This document shows positions 35,923 to 45,303 of a stretch of DNA of 64,000 nt, one piece after another. The position numbers were made by a program, and so were the translations under genes. The first letter of the stretch is position 1. Every line of letters starts with the position of its first letter. This DNA comes from Chloroflexota bacterium (GTDB lineage: Bacteria > Chloroflexota > Anaerolineae > 4572-78 > J111): assembly GCA_016860845.1 (NCBI GenBank), contig BOKF01000012.1:133736-197735 (forward strand). Direction: 5' to 3'. A model generated the notes under the pieces. The model did no database searches, was not told the origin of the DNA, and worked only from the letters and a program-made list of their open reading frames with translations.

Positions 35923-36078
35923 CAAACCAAATTCAAACTTTGATAAAATATACTCTTATTTAAGGGCAGCAAACTTCCAGTAGCTGTAATTTCTCCCCAC
36001 AAAACATTTTCCCAAGCCCCCGCTCCAAGTCCACCTTGGCTTAGTCGAAGCTGGATTCGGGTGAGTCCAGAGATAGTA

Positions 36079-36183
36079 ATGAAGACTGACTCATCAACCC
36101 TCAAAAATGGAGCCTCTACCTCTCTGACTGAAGTAAAGATGATGCTCTCTGAGCAGGAAGTTGATGGTAAGCTCAATGAGTGA
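36079..36183 (+). CDS. Possible 34-residue leader or small peptide before the NRPS genes
   Basis: An ATG at 36079 opens a 34-codon frame (beginning MKTDSSTLKNGASTSLTEVK) that ends at TGA 36181-36183, overlapping the NRPS start by 20 bases. The overlap would allow translational coupling. The ribosome binding site is weak and no family is recognised, so it may be chance. It could be a leader peptide or a small accessory peptide. Confidence 0.22.
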   Translation: MKTDSSTLKNGASTSLTEVKMMLSEQEVDGKLNE

Positions 36184-39100
36184 TTTTACCACCCAAGCCG
36201 ACCCCTTCTCATCGGAAAAATTAAAGGTTCTTGATCTGTTGCTCAAGAAAAAGGGGATCCCTATCCTCCAAGCCCAGCCCATTCCTCGACGGACGGGATC
36301 TGGCCCCTATCCCTTGTCCTTTGCCCAGCAACGCTTCTGGTTTCTCGAGCAATGGGCGCCTGGCAACTCGATCTATAATGAGGCTCTGGCTTTTCGCTTG
36401 AAGGGTTTACTCAACCTCACCGCATTGGAACAAAGCCTGTCTGAAATTGGGCGACGTCATGAAATTCTGCGTACTACCTTTTTAGCCGTGGATGGGCAGC
36501 CGTTTCAGATCATCGTCCCAGATATGCCCTTGCCATTAGCCATGTTAGATCTTCAGACACTACCTGAGACCGAGCGGGAAGTTGAGGCTCAACGATTAGT
36601 TACCGAGGAGGTAAAACAGCCCTTTGATTTGGCCCGAGGTCCATTGTTACGGGTTAAACTGTTGCGCCTGGCTCCAAAGGAAGATGTCCTCTTATTGACC
36701 ATGCATCATATTATCTCTGATGGTTGGTCCTTTGAAGTGCTCCTGCGAGAGATGGCCGCTCTCTACAGCGCCTACTGTGCCGGTCGCCCCTCGCCCTTGC
36801 CCGAATTGTCCGTCCAGTACGCTGACTTTGCGCTCTGGCAGCGACAGTGGTTGCAAAGTGAGAAGTTGGAGTTTCAGCTTAACTTCTGGAAACGGCAATT
36901 GGGGGGACAACTGCCTGTGCTGGAGCTACCCACCGACCGCTTGCGTCCTCCCATCCAAACCTATCGGGGGGCGCGTCAATCTCTGGTCCTGTCCCCAAAC
37001 CTGATCGAGGCGCTTAAGGCGATGAGTCAGCAGGAAGGTACTACCCTATTTATGGCCTTACTCGCAGCATTCAAGACGTTACTCTATCGTTATACCGGCC
37101 AAGTAGATATCATGGTTGGTGTCCCCGTTGCTGGTCGTAACAAGGTCGAACTTGAGCAACTCATTGGTTTCTTCGTCAATATGCTCGTGTTACGCACCGA
37201 CCTGTCGGGCAATCCCACTTTTCGAGACCTGCTGGGGCGGGTGCGCCAGGTGGCCTTGGAAGCTTATGCTCACCAAGACGTGCCTTTCGAGAAACTGATA
37301 GAAGAATTGCAACCCGAGCGAGAAATGAGCCGCCCTCCGTTCTTCCAGGTGTTCTTTAATTGGCTTAATTTTACCCAGGCACAACTGAAGTGGCCCGGAT
37401 TGAGCCTGAGCCTCTACGACATTAATAGCCGCGTAGCCAGATTTGATGTGACCTTCTATATCATAGAAGAGACCGAAAGGTTGAAGGTGACGGTAGATTA
37501 CAACGTCGACCTGTTCGACGCCGTGACCATTACCCAAATGTTAAGCCACTTTGAAACTTTGCTGGCCAGCATCGTTACTAACCCTGAGCAGAGACTTTCC
37601 ATTTTGCCGCTCTTAACCGAAACAGAACGATGCCAATTGTCCAACCGCACGCAGCTTGTGCATCCAACCAACCCCTTCATCAGATTCAGAAAGGAAGATA
37701 TCGAGCAGGCGATCCCGGATCGTTTTGAGCAACAAGTGAGAAAGTATCCGGAGCGAATAGCCGTCAAGATGGGGGGTCATACCCTCACTTACGCTGCTCT
37801 CAACCAGGCTGCTAATCGTGTGGGTCGCGCCCTTCTAGTCCAGCGGAGGACAGGGGAGGAACCGGTCGCCCTGCTGTTTGATCAGAGCATTTCGCTGATT
37901 CTTACGATTATGGGTGTTTTGAAGGCAGGCAAGATCTACGTACCGCTGGAGCCTTCGTACCCTCCTGAAAGACTGACCTACATTCTGCAGGATTCGCAAG
38001 CTGGTCTCATCCTGACTGATAACAAAAATCTTGCCTTAGCCAGACAACTGGCCGGTCAGACCTGCCTGGTAATTAACGTTGACGAGATCGACTCCCACCT
38101 GTCTACGGCGAACTTGGGTTTATCCATTTCACCGGACACCCTGACCTATATCCTCTACACCTCCGGCTCGACCGGGCAACCCAAAGGGGTCGTTCAGAAT
38201 CATCGCAATGTGCTTCACTTCATCATGAATTATACCAATGGCCTTCATATCCAGGCAGAGGACCGTTTGTCCCTGTTGCCAGCCTATAGTTTCAGTGCAG
38301 CGGCGATGGATATCTTTGCCGCCTTGCTTAACGGTGCAGCCGTCTTTCCATTCAATCTGAAAAAAGAAGGCGCGGCCAATTTGGCCAGTTGGTTGATCGG
38401 GGAAGAAATCACCATTTACCATTCGGTGCCAACGGTTTTTCGTTCCTTACTTATGACCCTGATGGGTGAGGAACAGTTTCCCAAGCTCCGTTTAATAGAT
38501 TTGGGGGGTGAAACGGTCTATCAGAGAGATGTGGAACTGTACAAAAAATACTTTTCTGCCGATTGCCTCTTGGTCAATGGTTATGGATGCACGGAACTGA
38601 ATGTCGCCCGTCAATACTTTATCAATAAAGACACCCCGATGAGCAGAAGCGTGGCCCCAGTTGGTTACGCAGTTGAGGATACGGAGATCCTGTTGCTTGC
38701 TGAGACTGGCGAAGAGGTTGGGCTTAATCGTATGGGCGAAATCGCCGTCAGGAGTCGCTACCTTTGCCCAGGGTATTGGCGCAAGCCAGACCTCACCCAA
38801 GCTGCTTTCCGGTCTGATCCGGCAGGTGGAAATGAAAAGGTCTACTATACCGGAGACATGGGCCGCATACTAGCGGATGGTTGCCTTATTTACCACGGGC
38901 GGCGCGACTCTCAGGTGAAAGTGAGAGGCCATCGGATCGAAGTCGCTGAAATCGAGATGTCTCTACTCGGCCATCCTGCCGTCAAAGAGGCTGTCGTGGT
39001 GGCCCGAGAGGATGTACCCACTGACAGACGCCTGGTGGCTTACCTTGTCCCCAAAGAGCCAGCGCCTACTATCAGTGAATTACACTGTTTCCTGAAAGAG

Positions 39101-39532
39101 AAACTGCCTGATTACATGCTGCCTTCCACCTTCGTGATGCAGAAGGCGTTGCCTTTGACCTCCACCGGCAAAATAGACCGCCACAGTCTGCCGCCCCCTG
39201 GCCCGGTGCGCCCCCATTTAAATGGGATGTACGTAGCGCCTCGAACCCCTGTCGAACAGCGGCTCACCGGTATCTGGATCCAACTCCTTAGGCTGGAACA
39301 GGTCGGCGTCCACGACAACTTTTTTGAGTTAGGCGGGCACTCTCTGTTGGCCATTCAAGTCATTTCCCGTTTGCGTGAAGCTTTCCAGGTAGAACTCTCT
39401 CTACGCAACCTGTTTGAAGCGCCGACCGTGGCCAGCCTGGCTGAACGGATTGAGGCAATTTATTGGCTGAAGCAAGGATTACGAGTTCCTGGTAGCCTTA
39501 TGGAAGACGACCGCGAGGAAATAGAGTTATGA
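36164..39532 (+). CDS. Nonribosomal peptide synthetase, C-A-PCP module
   Basis: A 1122-residue NRPS protein. Condensation domain: active site HHIISDGWS near residue 180. Adenylation domain: A3 YTSGSTGQPKGV near 665, A8-like RGHRIEVAEIE, A10 STGKIDR with its Lys. PCP: DNFFELGGHSLLAIQ with the Ser that takes phosphopantetheine (near 1061). The A4 motif reads AYSFSAAAMD instead of FSFDASVWE, so the Asp that holds the alpha-amino group (Asp235 in GrsA numbering) is absent; the later core has YGCTE rather than YGPTE. A substrate without a free alpha-amino group (hydroxy, beta-amino or aryl acid) is inferred. The C-terminus ends with an acidic DDREEIEL that fits the docking domain of the next protein. 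ATG 36164 follows AGGA at 5 bases. Confidence 0.93.
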   Translation: MVSSMSDFTTQADPFSSEKLKVLDLLLKKKGIPILQAQPIPRRTGSGPYPLSFAQQRFWFLEQWAPGNSIYNEALAFRLKGLLNLTALEQSLSEIGRRHEILRTTFLAVDGQPFQIIVPDMPLPLAMLDLQTLPETEREVEAQRLVTEEVKQPFDLARGPLLRVKLLRLAPKEDVLLLTMHHIISDGWSFEVLLREMAALYSAYCAGRPSPLPELSVQYADFALWQRQWLQSEKLEFQLNFWKRQLGGQLPVLELPTDRLRPPIQTYRGARQSLVLSPNLIEALKAMSQQEGTTLFMALLAAFKTLLYRYTGQVDIMVGVPVAGRNKVELEQLIGFFVNMLVLRTDLSGNPTFRDLLGRVRQVALEAYAHQDVPFEKLIEELQPEREMSRPPFFQVFFNWLNFTQAQLKWPGLSLSLYDINSRVARFDVTFYIIEETERLKVTVDYNVDLFDAVTITQMLSHFETLLASIVTNPEQRLSILPLLTETERCQLSNRTQLVHPTNPFIRFRKEDIEQAIPDRFEQQVRKYPERIAVKMGGHTLTYAALNQAANRVGRALLVQRRTGEEPVALLFDQSISLILTIMGVLKAGKIYVPLEPSYPPERLTYILQDSQAGLILTDNKNLALARQLAGQTCLVINVDEIDSHLSTANLGLSISPDTLTYILYTSGSTGQPKGVVQNHRNVLHFIMNYTNGLHIQAEDRLSLLPAYSFSAAAMDIFAALLNGAAVFPFNLKKEGAANLASWLIGEEITIYHSVPTVFRSLLMTLMGEEQFPKLRLIDLGGETVYQRDVELYKKYFSADCLLVNGYGCTELNVARQYFINKDTPMSRSVAPVGYAVEDTEILLLAETGEEVGLNRMGEIAVRSRYLCPGYWRKPDLTQAAFRSDPAGGNEKVYYTGDMGRILADGCLIYHGRRDSQVKVRGHRIEVAEIEMSLLGHPAVKEAVVVAREDVPTDRRLVAYLVPKEPAPTISELHCFLKEKLPDYMLPSTFVMQKALPLTSTGKIDRHSLPPPGPVRPHLNGMYVAPRTPVEQRLTGIWIQLLRLEQVGVHDNFFELGGHSLLAIQVISRLREAFQVELSLRNLFEAPTVASLAERIEAIYWLKQGLRVPGSLMEDDREEIEL

Positions 39533-42500
39533 ATACTTTCGAGTTTTTGGCTTATCTTCGTAGTCTAGATGTAAGGCTTTCTGCTGCTGGCGAGCAATTA
39601 CACCTTAGCGCCCCTAAAGGAGTGTTAACGCCTGCTCTACGGGCAGAGTTGGCTGAACGAAAAAAAGAGATCCTGACCGTGCTGGATGAAGCTGACCAGG
39701 CCAAACCTTCTACCCTTCCTCCTATATCGCCTAGCTGCCGGGTTGGAAACCTGCCTCTTTCCTTTGCCCAGCAGCGCCTTTGGTTCTTTGTTCAATTGGA
39801 ACCTGGCACTCCTACTTATAATGTCGTCACCGCTTTTCAGCTCAAGGGTTTACTCAAGGTCACCGTATTGGAGCAGAGTTTGGCCGAAATGGGGCGACGC
39901 CACGAAATCCTGCGCGCTACCTTTGTCGCCATAGATGGGAAACCATACCAGATCATTGCTCCGGATATGGCTTTGACGTTGCCAATCGTAGATCTACGCT
40001 CGCTGCCTGCGCTTGAGCGAGAAGCTGAAGCCCAACGTTTGATCGTTGAAGAAGCCCGCCAGTTATTTGATCTGACCCGGGGCCCCTTGTTACGGGTCAA
40101 ACTGCTACGCCTGGCCAAAACGGAGCATAAACTGCTTTTGATGATGCACCACCTTGTCTCCGATGGCTGGTCTTTGGAGATATTTTTTCGAGAATTGTCG
40201 GTTCTCTATAAGGCTTATGGCGCGGGCCAGTCTTCATCCCTGCCCGAATTGCCCATCCAGTACGCCGACTTTGTGGTCTGGCAGCGGCGCTGGCTACAGG
40301 GTGAAGTACTGGAGCCTCAACTTGATTACTGGAAGCGACAACTGCAGGGACCGTTACCTGTATTGGAGTTGCCTACCGATCATCCACGGCCGGCCGTCCA
40401 GACTTATCAGGGCGCGTGCCAATCTCTGATGCTACCCACACCTCTGACTGAGACGCTCAAGTCATTGAGCGGGCAGGCGGGGTGTACCCTGTTTATGACC
40501 TTACTGACAGCCTTCAAGATCCTGCTTTACCGTTATACCGGACAGACAGACATAATCGTCGGCGTTCCCATCGCCGGCCGCAATCAGCTAGAAACCGAGG
40601 GACTGATTGGCTGTTTTGTCAACACATTGGTCATACGGTCTGATTTGTGCGACAACCCTACTTTTCGAGCGTTGCTTGCTCGCATCCGTGAAGTAGTCTT
40701 GGCGGCTTTCGCCCACCAAGACTTGCCCTTCGAAAAGCTGGTAGAGAAACTACAACCAGAAAGGACACTCAACCATTCCCCCTTGTTTCAGGTAATGTTT
40801 CAATACCTAAACGATTTCCTGTCAACCTTAATGTTAACTGACCTAACCGTAAGCCCTTTAGAGATTGACACGGGAACGGCCAAGTTTGATTTGAGCCTGT
40901 TTATAATCGAGAGAGCAGAAGGATTGAGGGTGGCGGTGGAGTATAACACTGATTTGTTCGAAACCAGCACAATTACCCGGCTGCTAGGGCATTTCCAGAC
41001 CTTGCTGGCGGGTATTGGGGCTAATCCCGACGAAGGTATTTCAAATTTGCCGTTATTGGCGGAAACCGAGCGTCATCAGCTCCTTATCGAGTGGAATAAT
41101 ACCCAGGCGAGCTACCCCCAAGAAGTATGCCTCCATCAACTCTTTGAGGCCCAAGTAGAGCAGACGCCGGACGCGGTAGCCATGATCTTTCCTTCAACAA
41201 ACTTGGGGCATGGGGAAGACAGCCAATTGACTTATCGAGAACTGAATCGCCGCGCCAATCAGTTAGCCCATCGTTTGCAGGCTCTGGGGGTAGGACCAGA
41301 GGTTCTGGTGGGCCTATATCTCGAACGTTCTCCCGAGATGGTGGTAGGGTTGTTAGGTGTTCTCAAGGCAGGTGGAGCTTATATACCCCTGGACCTAGCC
41401 TATCCCCCGGCGCGCCTGGCCTTTATGTTAGACGATGCTCGACCGGCGGTATTATTGACCCAACAAAGGTTGATGGCAAGACTGCCCCACTACAAAGGCC
41501 AGATCATCACCATAGACTTGGACGGGCAAGATTTGGTTAGACAAAGTGCCGAGAATCCAGCGAGCGGAGTGACGGCCGATAACTTGGCCTATGTGATATA
41601 CACTTCAGGTTCCACCGGCCAACCAAAAGGGGTGATGATCTCCCATCGGGCCATTTGCAATCATATGCATTGGATGCAAGCGACCTTCCCTCTGACTGAG
41701 ACGGATCGGGTGCTACAGAAAACCCCCTTCAGTTTTGATGCCTCTGTCTGGGAGTTTTACGCCCCGTTACTGGTCGGTGGGCAGTTGATCCTTACTCGTC
41801 CGGGTGCGCATCAAGACAGCGCCTACTTGGTCCAGTTGATAGCTGCCTATCAAGTGACCCATCTCAAACTTGTCCCGGCTTTGCTTCAGATGTTGCTGGC
41901 AGAGCCAGAGTTTGAGCGTTGTCATTACCTGAGGCGAGTTTTCTGCGGGGGGGAGGTGTTGCCGGTTGAGCTTCAGGAGCGTTTCTTTACCCGGCTGGGG
42001 GCCGAGCTATACAATCTGTATGGTCCGACCGAAGCGTGCATTGACGCCACTTACTGGACCTGCCGGCCTGACCCTCAGCAACGGCTCGTGCCTATTGGTC
42101 GCCCGATTGCTAACACCCAGGTTTATTTGCTGGATCCTCATTTACAGCCTGTCCCGATTGGGGTTCCGGGTGAGTTGCATATTGGTGGAACGGCGCTGGG
42201 GCGAGGCTACCTCAACCGACCTGAGTTGACCGGGGAGAAGTTCATCCCTAATCCTTTCAGTGACGAGCCAGGAGCATACCTGTACAAGACGGGAGACCTG
42301 GCCCGTTACTTACCGGATGGCGCCATTGAGTTTCTGGGTCGGATTGATCATCAGGTGAAGATTCGTGGTGTCCGCATCGAGTTGGGAGAGGTAGAGGCAG
42401 TGCTGGCACAACATCCGGCCGTGCGAGAGAGCCTGGTCACCGTTCGTGAGGACGCGCCTGGCGACAAGAGATTGGTAGCCTATGTTGTCCCTGGGCAAGA

Positions 42501-43815
42501 ACCTGTACCTGTCAGCAGTGAATTACGCGCCTGGCTGAAAGAAAAGCTACCCGATTATATGCTCCCCTCCGCCTTCGTGTTGTTGGACGCCCTACCACTG
42601 ACGCCTAATGGCAAAGTAGATCGCCACACATTGCCCAGACCGCATCAGACGAGACTCGAACCAGAAGCGACCTTTGTCGTTCCCTGCACTCCGGCGGAAG
42701 AAGTTGTGGCGAGCATCTGCAGCCAAGTTCTTGGCCTCAAGCGAATCGGCCTCCACGATAACTTCTTTGAGTTAGGCGGGCACTCCCTGCTGGCCATCCA
42801 GGTTGTTTCTCGATTGTATAAATTTTTTAGAGTTGAATTGCCCTTACTTACCCTGTTTGAGCAACCCACGGTATTTGGCCTGGTCAATGCCCTCGCCCAA
42901 ATCTGGGGCGGGCGAGAAATTGTTGAGGAGATTGCCCGCACCTTGCAGGAACTCGAACAACTTTCAGCAGATGAAGTAACAATAATGCTCTCTACCCAGA
43001 AAGTTAAAGAGCGGGCGATGCCTTTGTCTTCGTTGGTGTGCGTTCAATCCAATGGTTCTAGCCCTCCCTTTTTTTGTATACCTGGAAATTTGGGCAACAT
43101 TTTTACCGATCTTGGCGACCTGGCTCGACATCTTGGACCAGATCGACCCTTTTACGGTTTCCAGGATGGCGTACACAACCCGGCCGGAATTAAGGCCCTG
43201 GCTTGTTATTATCTCCATGAAATTCAAACCGTACAACCACAGGGGCCTTACTTCCTGGGAGGCGTGTGTGCGGGGGCGGTGATAGCTTTCGAAATGGCCC
43301 AGCAACTCCAGGCCCAAGGTCAGCCGGTCGGGCTGTTAGCCTTAGTAGAGCCTTCAGCCCCTCGCCCGATCGGGCTTCGGCCTTATCTCAATTTTGTTCT
43401 CTTAGTCTCGCGTCGGATTTTACAACGATTTAGCCGTCACTCCCATAACATGATGCAACTTAACTTTACCGAGCGGGGAAATTACCTCCGTCTGAAAGCG
43501 AAGCTGGTGGCCAATAGTTGGGCTTTAGTGCGTTATGTTCCACAATCCTATCCAGGTAAAATCCACCTCTTTGTGACTGAGGGGTCACTGAACCCTCCCC
43601 ATGCCCGTTTAGGCTGGCGTGAATTGGCGGCTGGGGGAACAGAACTCCATGTGATGCCCGGCACCCACGCTGCCATCACCCACACTCACGAGGCCGTACC
43701 AGAGGAAACTCACTTACAAGTTTTGGCCGAACAATTGAGGGCTTGCCTAGACGACGCTCTTGCTACCTCCGGTTTCGAGTTAGAGAACAAAATGTTAGCC
43801 TTAAGAACTTTTTAA
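39529..43815 (+). CDS. Nonribosomal peptide synthetase, docking-C-A-PCP-TE terminal module
   Basis: A 1428-residue terminal NRPS protein. Residues 1-57 are a TubC_N-type beta-hairpin docking domain (FEFLAYLRSLDVRLSAAGEQ...LRAELAERKKEIL). The condensation domain has HHLVSDGWS (near 207), adenylation has A3 YTSGSTGQPKGV (near 690), YGPTEACID and NGKVDR, and the PCP has DNFFELGGHSLLAIQ (near 1083). By eye the specificity residues read D-A-W-K-F-G-L-I-D, close to codes I recall for Gln/Glu, with Lys suggesting an acidic side chain. The thioesterase has GGVCAGA with Cys1247 in place of the usual Ser, EPS where an Asp is normally found, and His1380 in PGTHAA. ATGA overlap with the upstream module gene. 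Confidence 0.94.
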   Translation: MNTFEFLAYLRSLDVRLSAAGEQLHLSAPKGVLTPALRAELAERKKEILTVLDEADQAKPSTLPPISPSCRVGNLPLSFAQQRLWFFVQLEPGTPTYNVVTAFQLKGLLKVTVLEQSLAEMGRRHEILRATFVAIDGKPYQIIAPDMALTLPIVDLRSLPALEREAEAQRLIVEEARQLFDLTRGPLLRVKLLRLAKTEHKLLLMMHHLVSDGWSLEIFFRELSVLYKAYGAGQSSSLPELPIQYADFVVWQRRWLQGEVLEPQLDYWKRQLQGPLPVLELPTDHPRPAVQTYQGACQSLMLPTPLTETLKSLSGQAGCTLFMTLLTAFKILLYRYTGQTDIIVGVPIAGRNQLETEGLIGCFVNTLVIRSDLCDNPTFRALLARIREVVLAAFAHQDLPFEKLVEKLQPERTLNHSPLFQVMFQYLNDFLSTLMLTDLTVSPLEIDTGTAKFDLSLFIIERAEGLRVAVEYNTDLFETSTITRLLGHFQTLLAGIGANPDEGISNLPLLAETERHQLLIEWNNTQASYPQEVCLHQLFEAQVEQTPDAVAMIFPSTNLGHGEDSQLTYRELNRRANQLAHRLQALGVGPEVLVGLYLERSPEMVVGLLGVLKAGGAYIPLDLAYPPARLAFMLDDARPAVLLTQQRLMARLPHYKGQIITIDLDGQDLVRQSAENPASGVTADNLAYVIYTSGSTGQPKGVMISHRAICNHMHWMQATFPLTETDRVLQKTPFSFDASVWEFYAPLLVGGQLILTRPGAHQDSAYLVQLIAAYQVTHLKLVPALLQMLLAEPEFERCHYLRRVFCGGEVLPVELQERFFTRLGAELYNLYGPTEACIDATYWTCRPDPQQRLVPIGRPIANTQVYLLDPHLQPVPIGVPGELHIGGTALGRGYLNRPELTGEKFIPNPFSDEPGAYLYKTGDLARYLPDGAIEFLGRIDHQVKIRGVRIELGEVEAVLAQHPAVRESLVTVREDAPGDKRLVAYVVPGQEPVPVSSELRAWLKEKLPDYMLPSAFVLLDALPLTPNGKVDRHTLPRPHQTRLEPEATFVVPCTPAEEVVASICSQVLGLKRIGLHDNFFELGGHSLLAIQVVSRLYKFFRVELPLLTLFEQPTVFGLVNALAQIWGGREIVEEIARTLQELEQLSADEVTIMLSTQKVKERAMPLSSLVCVQSNGSSPPFFCIPGNLGNIFTDLGDLARHLGPDRPFYGFQDGVHNPAGIKALACYYLHEIQTVQPQGPYFLGGVCAGAVIAFEMAQQLQAQGQPVGLLALVEPSAPRPIGLRPYLNFVLLVSRRILQRFSRHSHNMMQLNFTERGNYLRLKAKLVANSWALVRYVPQSYPGKIHLFVTEGSLNPPHARLGWRELAAGGTELHVMPGTHAAITHTHEAVPEETHLQVLAEQLRACLDDALATSGFELENKMLALRTF

Positions 43816-43830
43816 GAGAAAGGAAAGGCA

Positions 43831-45084
43831 ATGATGTCTCAAAAATCATTAATTCAGAACGATGTGATTGAGTTGAATAACCTTAATCAACAGAATAAAG
43901 ACAACATTTACAATTTGCCCAATTTCAATCCCCAAATAATAAACCAAAAATATTTGGATACGCTGGGTGTGGTTGTTCAACCGGATGAAATTACTCTAAA
44001 GAAATTAGAAATGGGTTCGAGTGCTTTCATTAAGCAACTTCAGACTAGAAGCCTGATTCCCGAGCCTCGTTTAACCGAGATGGACATTCCTGTTGAAACA
44101 CCCTTACCCGTTCATAACTATACGAGTACAGGTCATTGTCCTGGCAATATCCTTGAATTGAATCCGGTTCAGGGATGTAATGTGGGTTGCCTGTATTGTT
44201 TAGTTACCGATGGAAAGCATGACCAATCTTTGGTAGCGTTCAAAAATTATCCCAAGTATGTCAGAAGCCATTTAGAAGCAAACAAAGATAAAAGATATTG
44301 GTATTACCTTTCGGCCAAAACTGAAGCATTTCAAGAGCCAACGTTAGAGACCGGCATCGTCCACAACATTTTGCGAGAATTTATTCAGCATTACAAAAAG
44401 AATCCTGACTCACCAGCCAGGCTATATTTGGTCACGAAAGCCGGTACCAAACAGCTTTTGTTTAAGCATCACGGAAATTCAATCTTAGATCTGTTATCGG
44501 AAATTCCAGATAGGGTGCAATACAATCCCAGTATTGGTTTAATGCCTGAAACGTTGAGAATTATCTTGGAACCCTATGCGGCTCCCATCCAGGAAAGATT
44601 AGACGCGGTTTTATTATGCCAACAGGTCGGAATTGATAGCAATTCTGTTCTAGCTCAACCAATTATTGGACCCTATTTATCCCCCGAAACAATGTCCGAT
44701 TATTTTTCAAAAATAAAATCAGCAAACATCATCAACTATAAACCGGAATTTCTAACCCTATGTATGGAAAACCTGGCAATGATCGGCCAGATAATCGGTT
44801 ATTTCGATAGAGCATTAGAGAAAAGCATTTATGAGCAATACATTGCTCATGACAATCAAAATCATAGAAAGCAGCGGGAAAGAACAGCACCGAACAAGAC
44901 ATTTAGCTATGCCAAGCTAATGGAATTAAAAGAAGTGGGTGAATCGTTTGGATTAACCATGAGTGTCTGTTTTTGGGTAAGAGAACAAATAGATTTGGCT
45001 AAAGATCTTCCAGTAATAAATAATAATGGCTTTTGTTGTGATTTCCCCTTGTGGAACCGTTTTAGAGTTCCAAACCATACTTAA
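43831..45084 (+). CDS. Radical SAM protein, spore-photoproduct-lyase-like
   Basis: A 417-residue radical SAM enzyme. The iron-sulfur motif is C-x3-C-x2-C (GCNVGCLYC, Cys116/120/123). The stretch around it (ILELNPVQGCNVGCLYCLV...YVRSHLEANKD...KTEAFQEP) and YLVTKAGT resemble the SplB/spore photoproduct lyase group. The long C-terminal region has late Cys residues (GFCCDFP), possibly an extra cluster site. It lies 15 bases after the terminal NRPS gene, behind GAGAAAGGAAAGG, so it probably modifies the peptide or a building block. Its composition is markedly AT-rich and rich in Asn, Ile and Lys compared with the NRPS genes, suggesting separate acquisition. Not spore repair as such: no DNA-repair context is present. 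Confidence 0.82.
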   Translation: MMSQKSLIQNDVIELNNLNQQNKDNIYNLPNFNPQIINQKYLDTLGVVVQPDEITLKKLEMGSSAFIKQLQTRSLIPEPRLTEMDIPVETPLPVHNYTSTGHCPGNILELNPVQGCNVGCLYCLVTDGKHDQSLVAFKNYPKYVRSHLEANKDKRYWYYLSAKTEAFQEPTLETGIVHNILREFIQHYKKNPDSPARLYLVTKAGTKQLLFKHHGNSILDLLSEIPDRVQYNPSIGLMPETLRIILEPYAAPIQERLDAVLLCQQVGIDSNSVLAQPIIGPYLSPETMSDYFSKIKSANIINYKPEFLTLCMENLAMIGQIIGYFDRALEKSIYEQYIAHDNQNHRKQRERTAPNKTFSYAKLMELKEVGESFGLTMSVCFWVREQIDLAKDLPVINNNGFCCDFPLWNRFRVPNHT

Positions 45085-45090
45085 TGATAG

Positions 45091-45303
45091 GGGTGGTGGC
45101 TCTGCAAAACGCTACCCATTCTCTCCTCAGCTCGATTTGTCCGCAAGCTGCAGGTACTGGACCGTGCAATCTTTATTGAGCCTACTCAGTGGAATAAAAG
45201 CGAACTTTCGACTGCCCGGCTTTTCACCATCCGGGTCACTCAGCAGGCCAGACACGCCTGCTTCACCATATCGGCCGAAGCCTGGACGATCGACTTGGAA
45301 TGA
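45091..45303 (+). pseudogene. Possible gene remnant after the radical SAM gene
   Basis: A 70-codon open stretch without a start codon near its beginning ends at TGA 45301-45303. Its amino-acid text (for example FVRKLQVLDRAIFIEP and FTISAEAWTIDLE) looks protein-like, unlike the other frames, but matches nothing I recognise. It may be the tail of a gene lost at the junction between the biosynthetic cluster and the catabolic region. Confidence 0.25.

Noticed and set aside
35922..36176. Leftward open frame before the NRPS genes
   Set aside because: No ribosome binding site or family match, and it overlaps the NRPS start and tRNA terminator.
43831..45084. True spore photoproduct lyase for DNA repair
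   Set aside because: The operon context is NRPS and no sporulation or repair gene is adjacent; only family resemblance is claimed.
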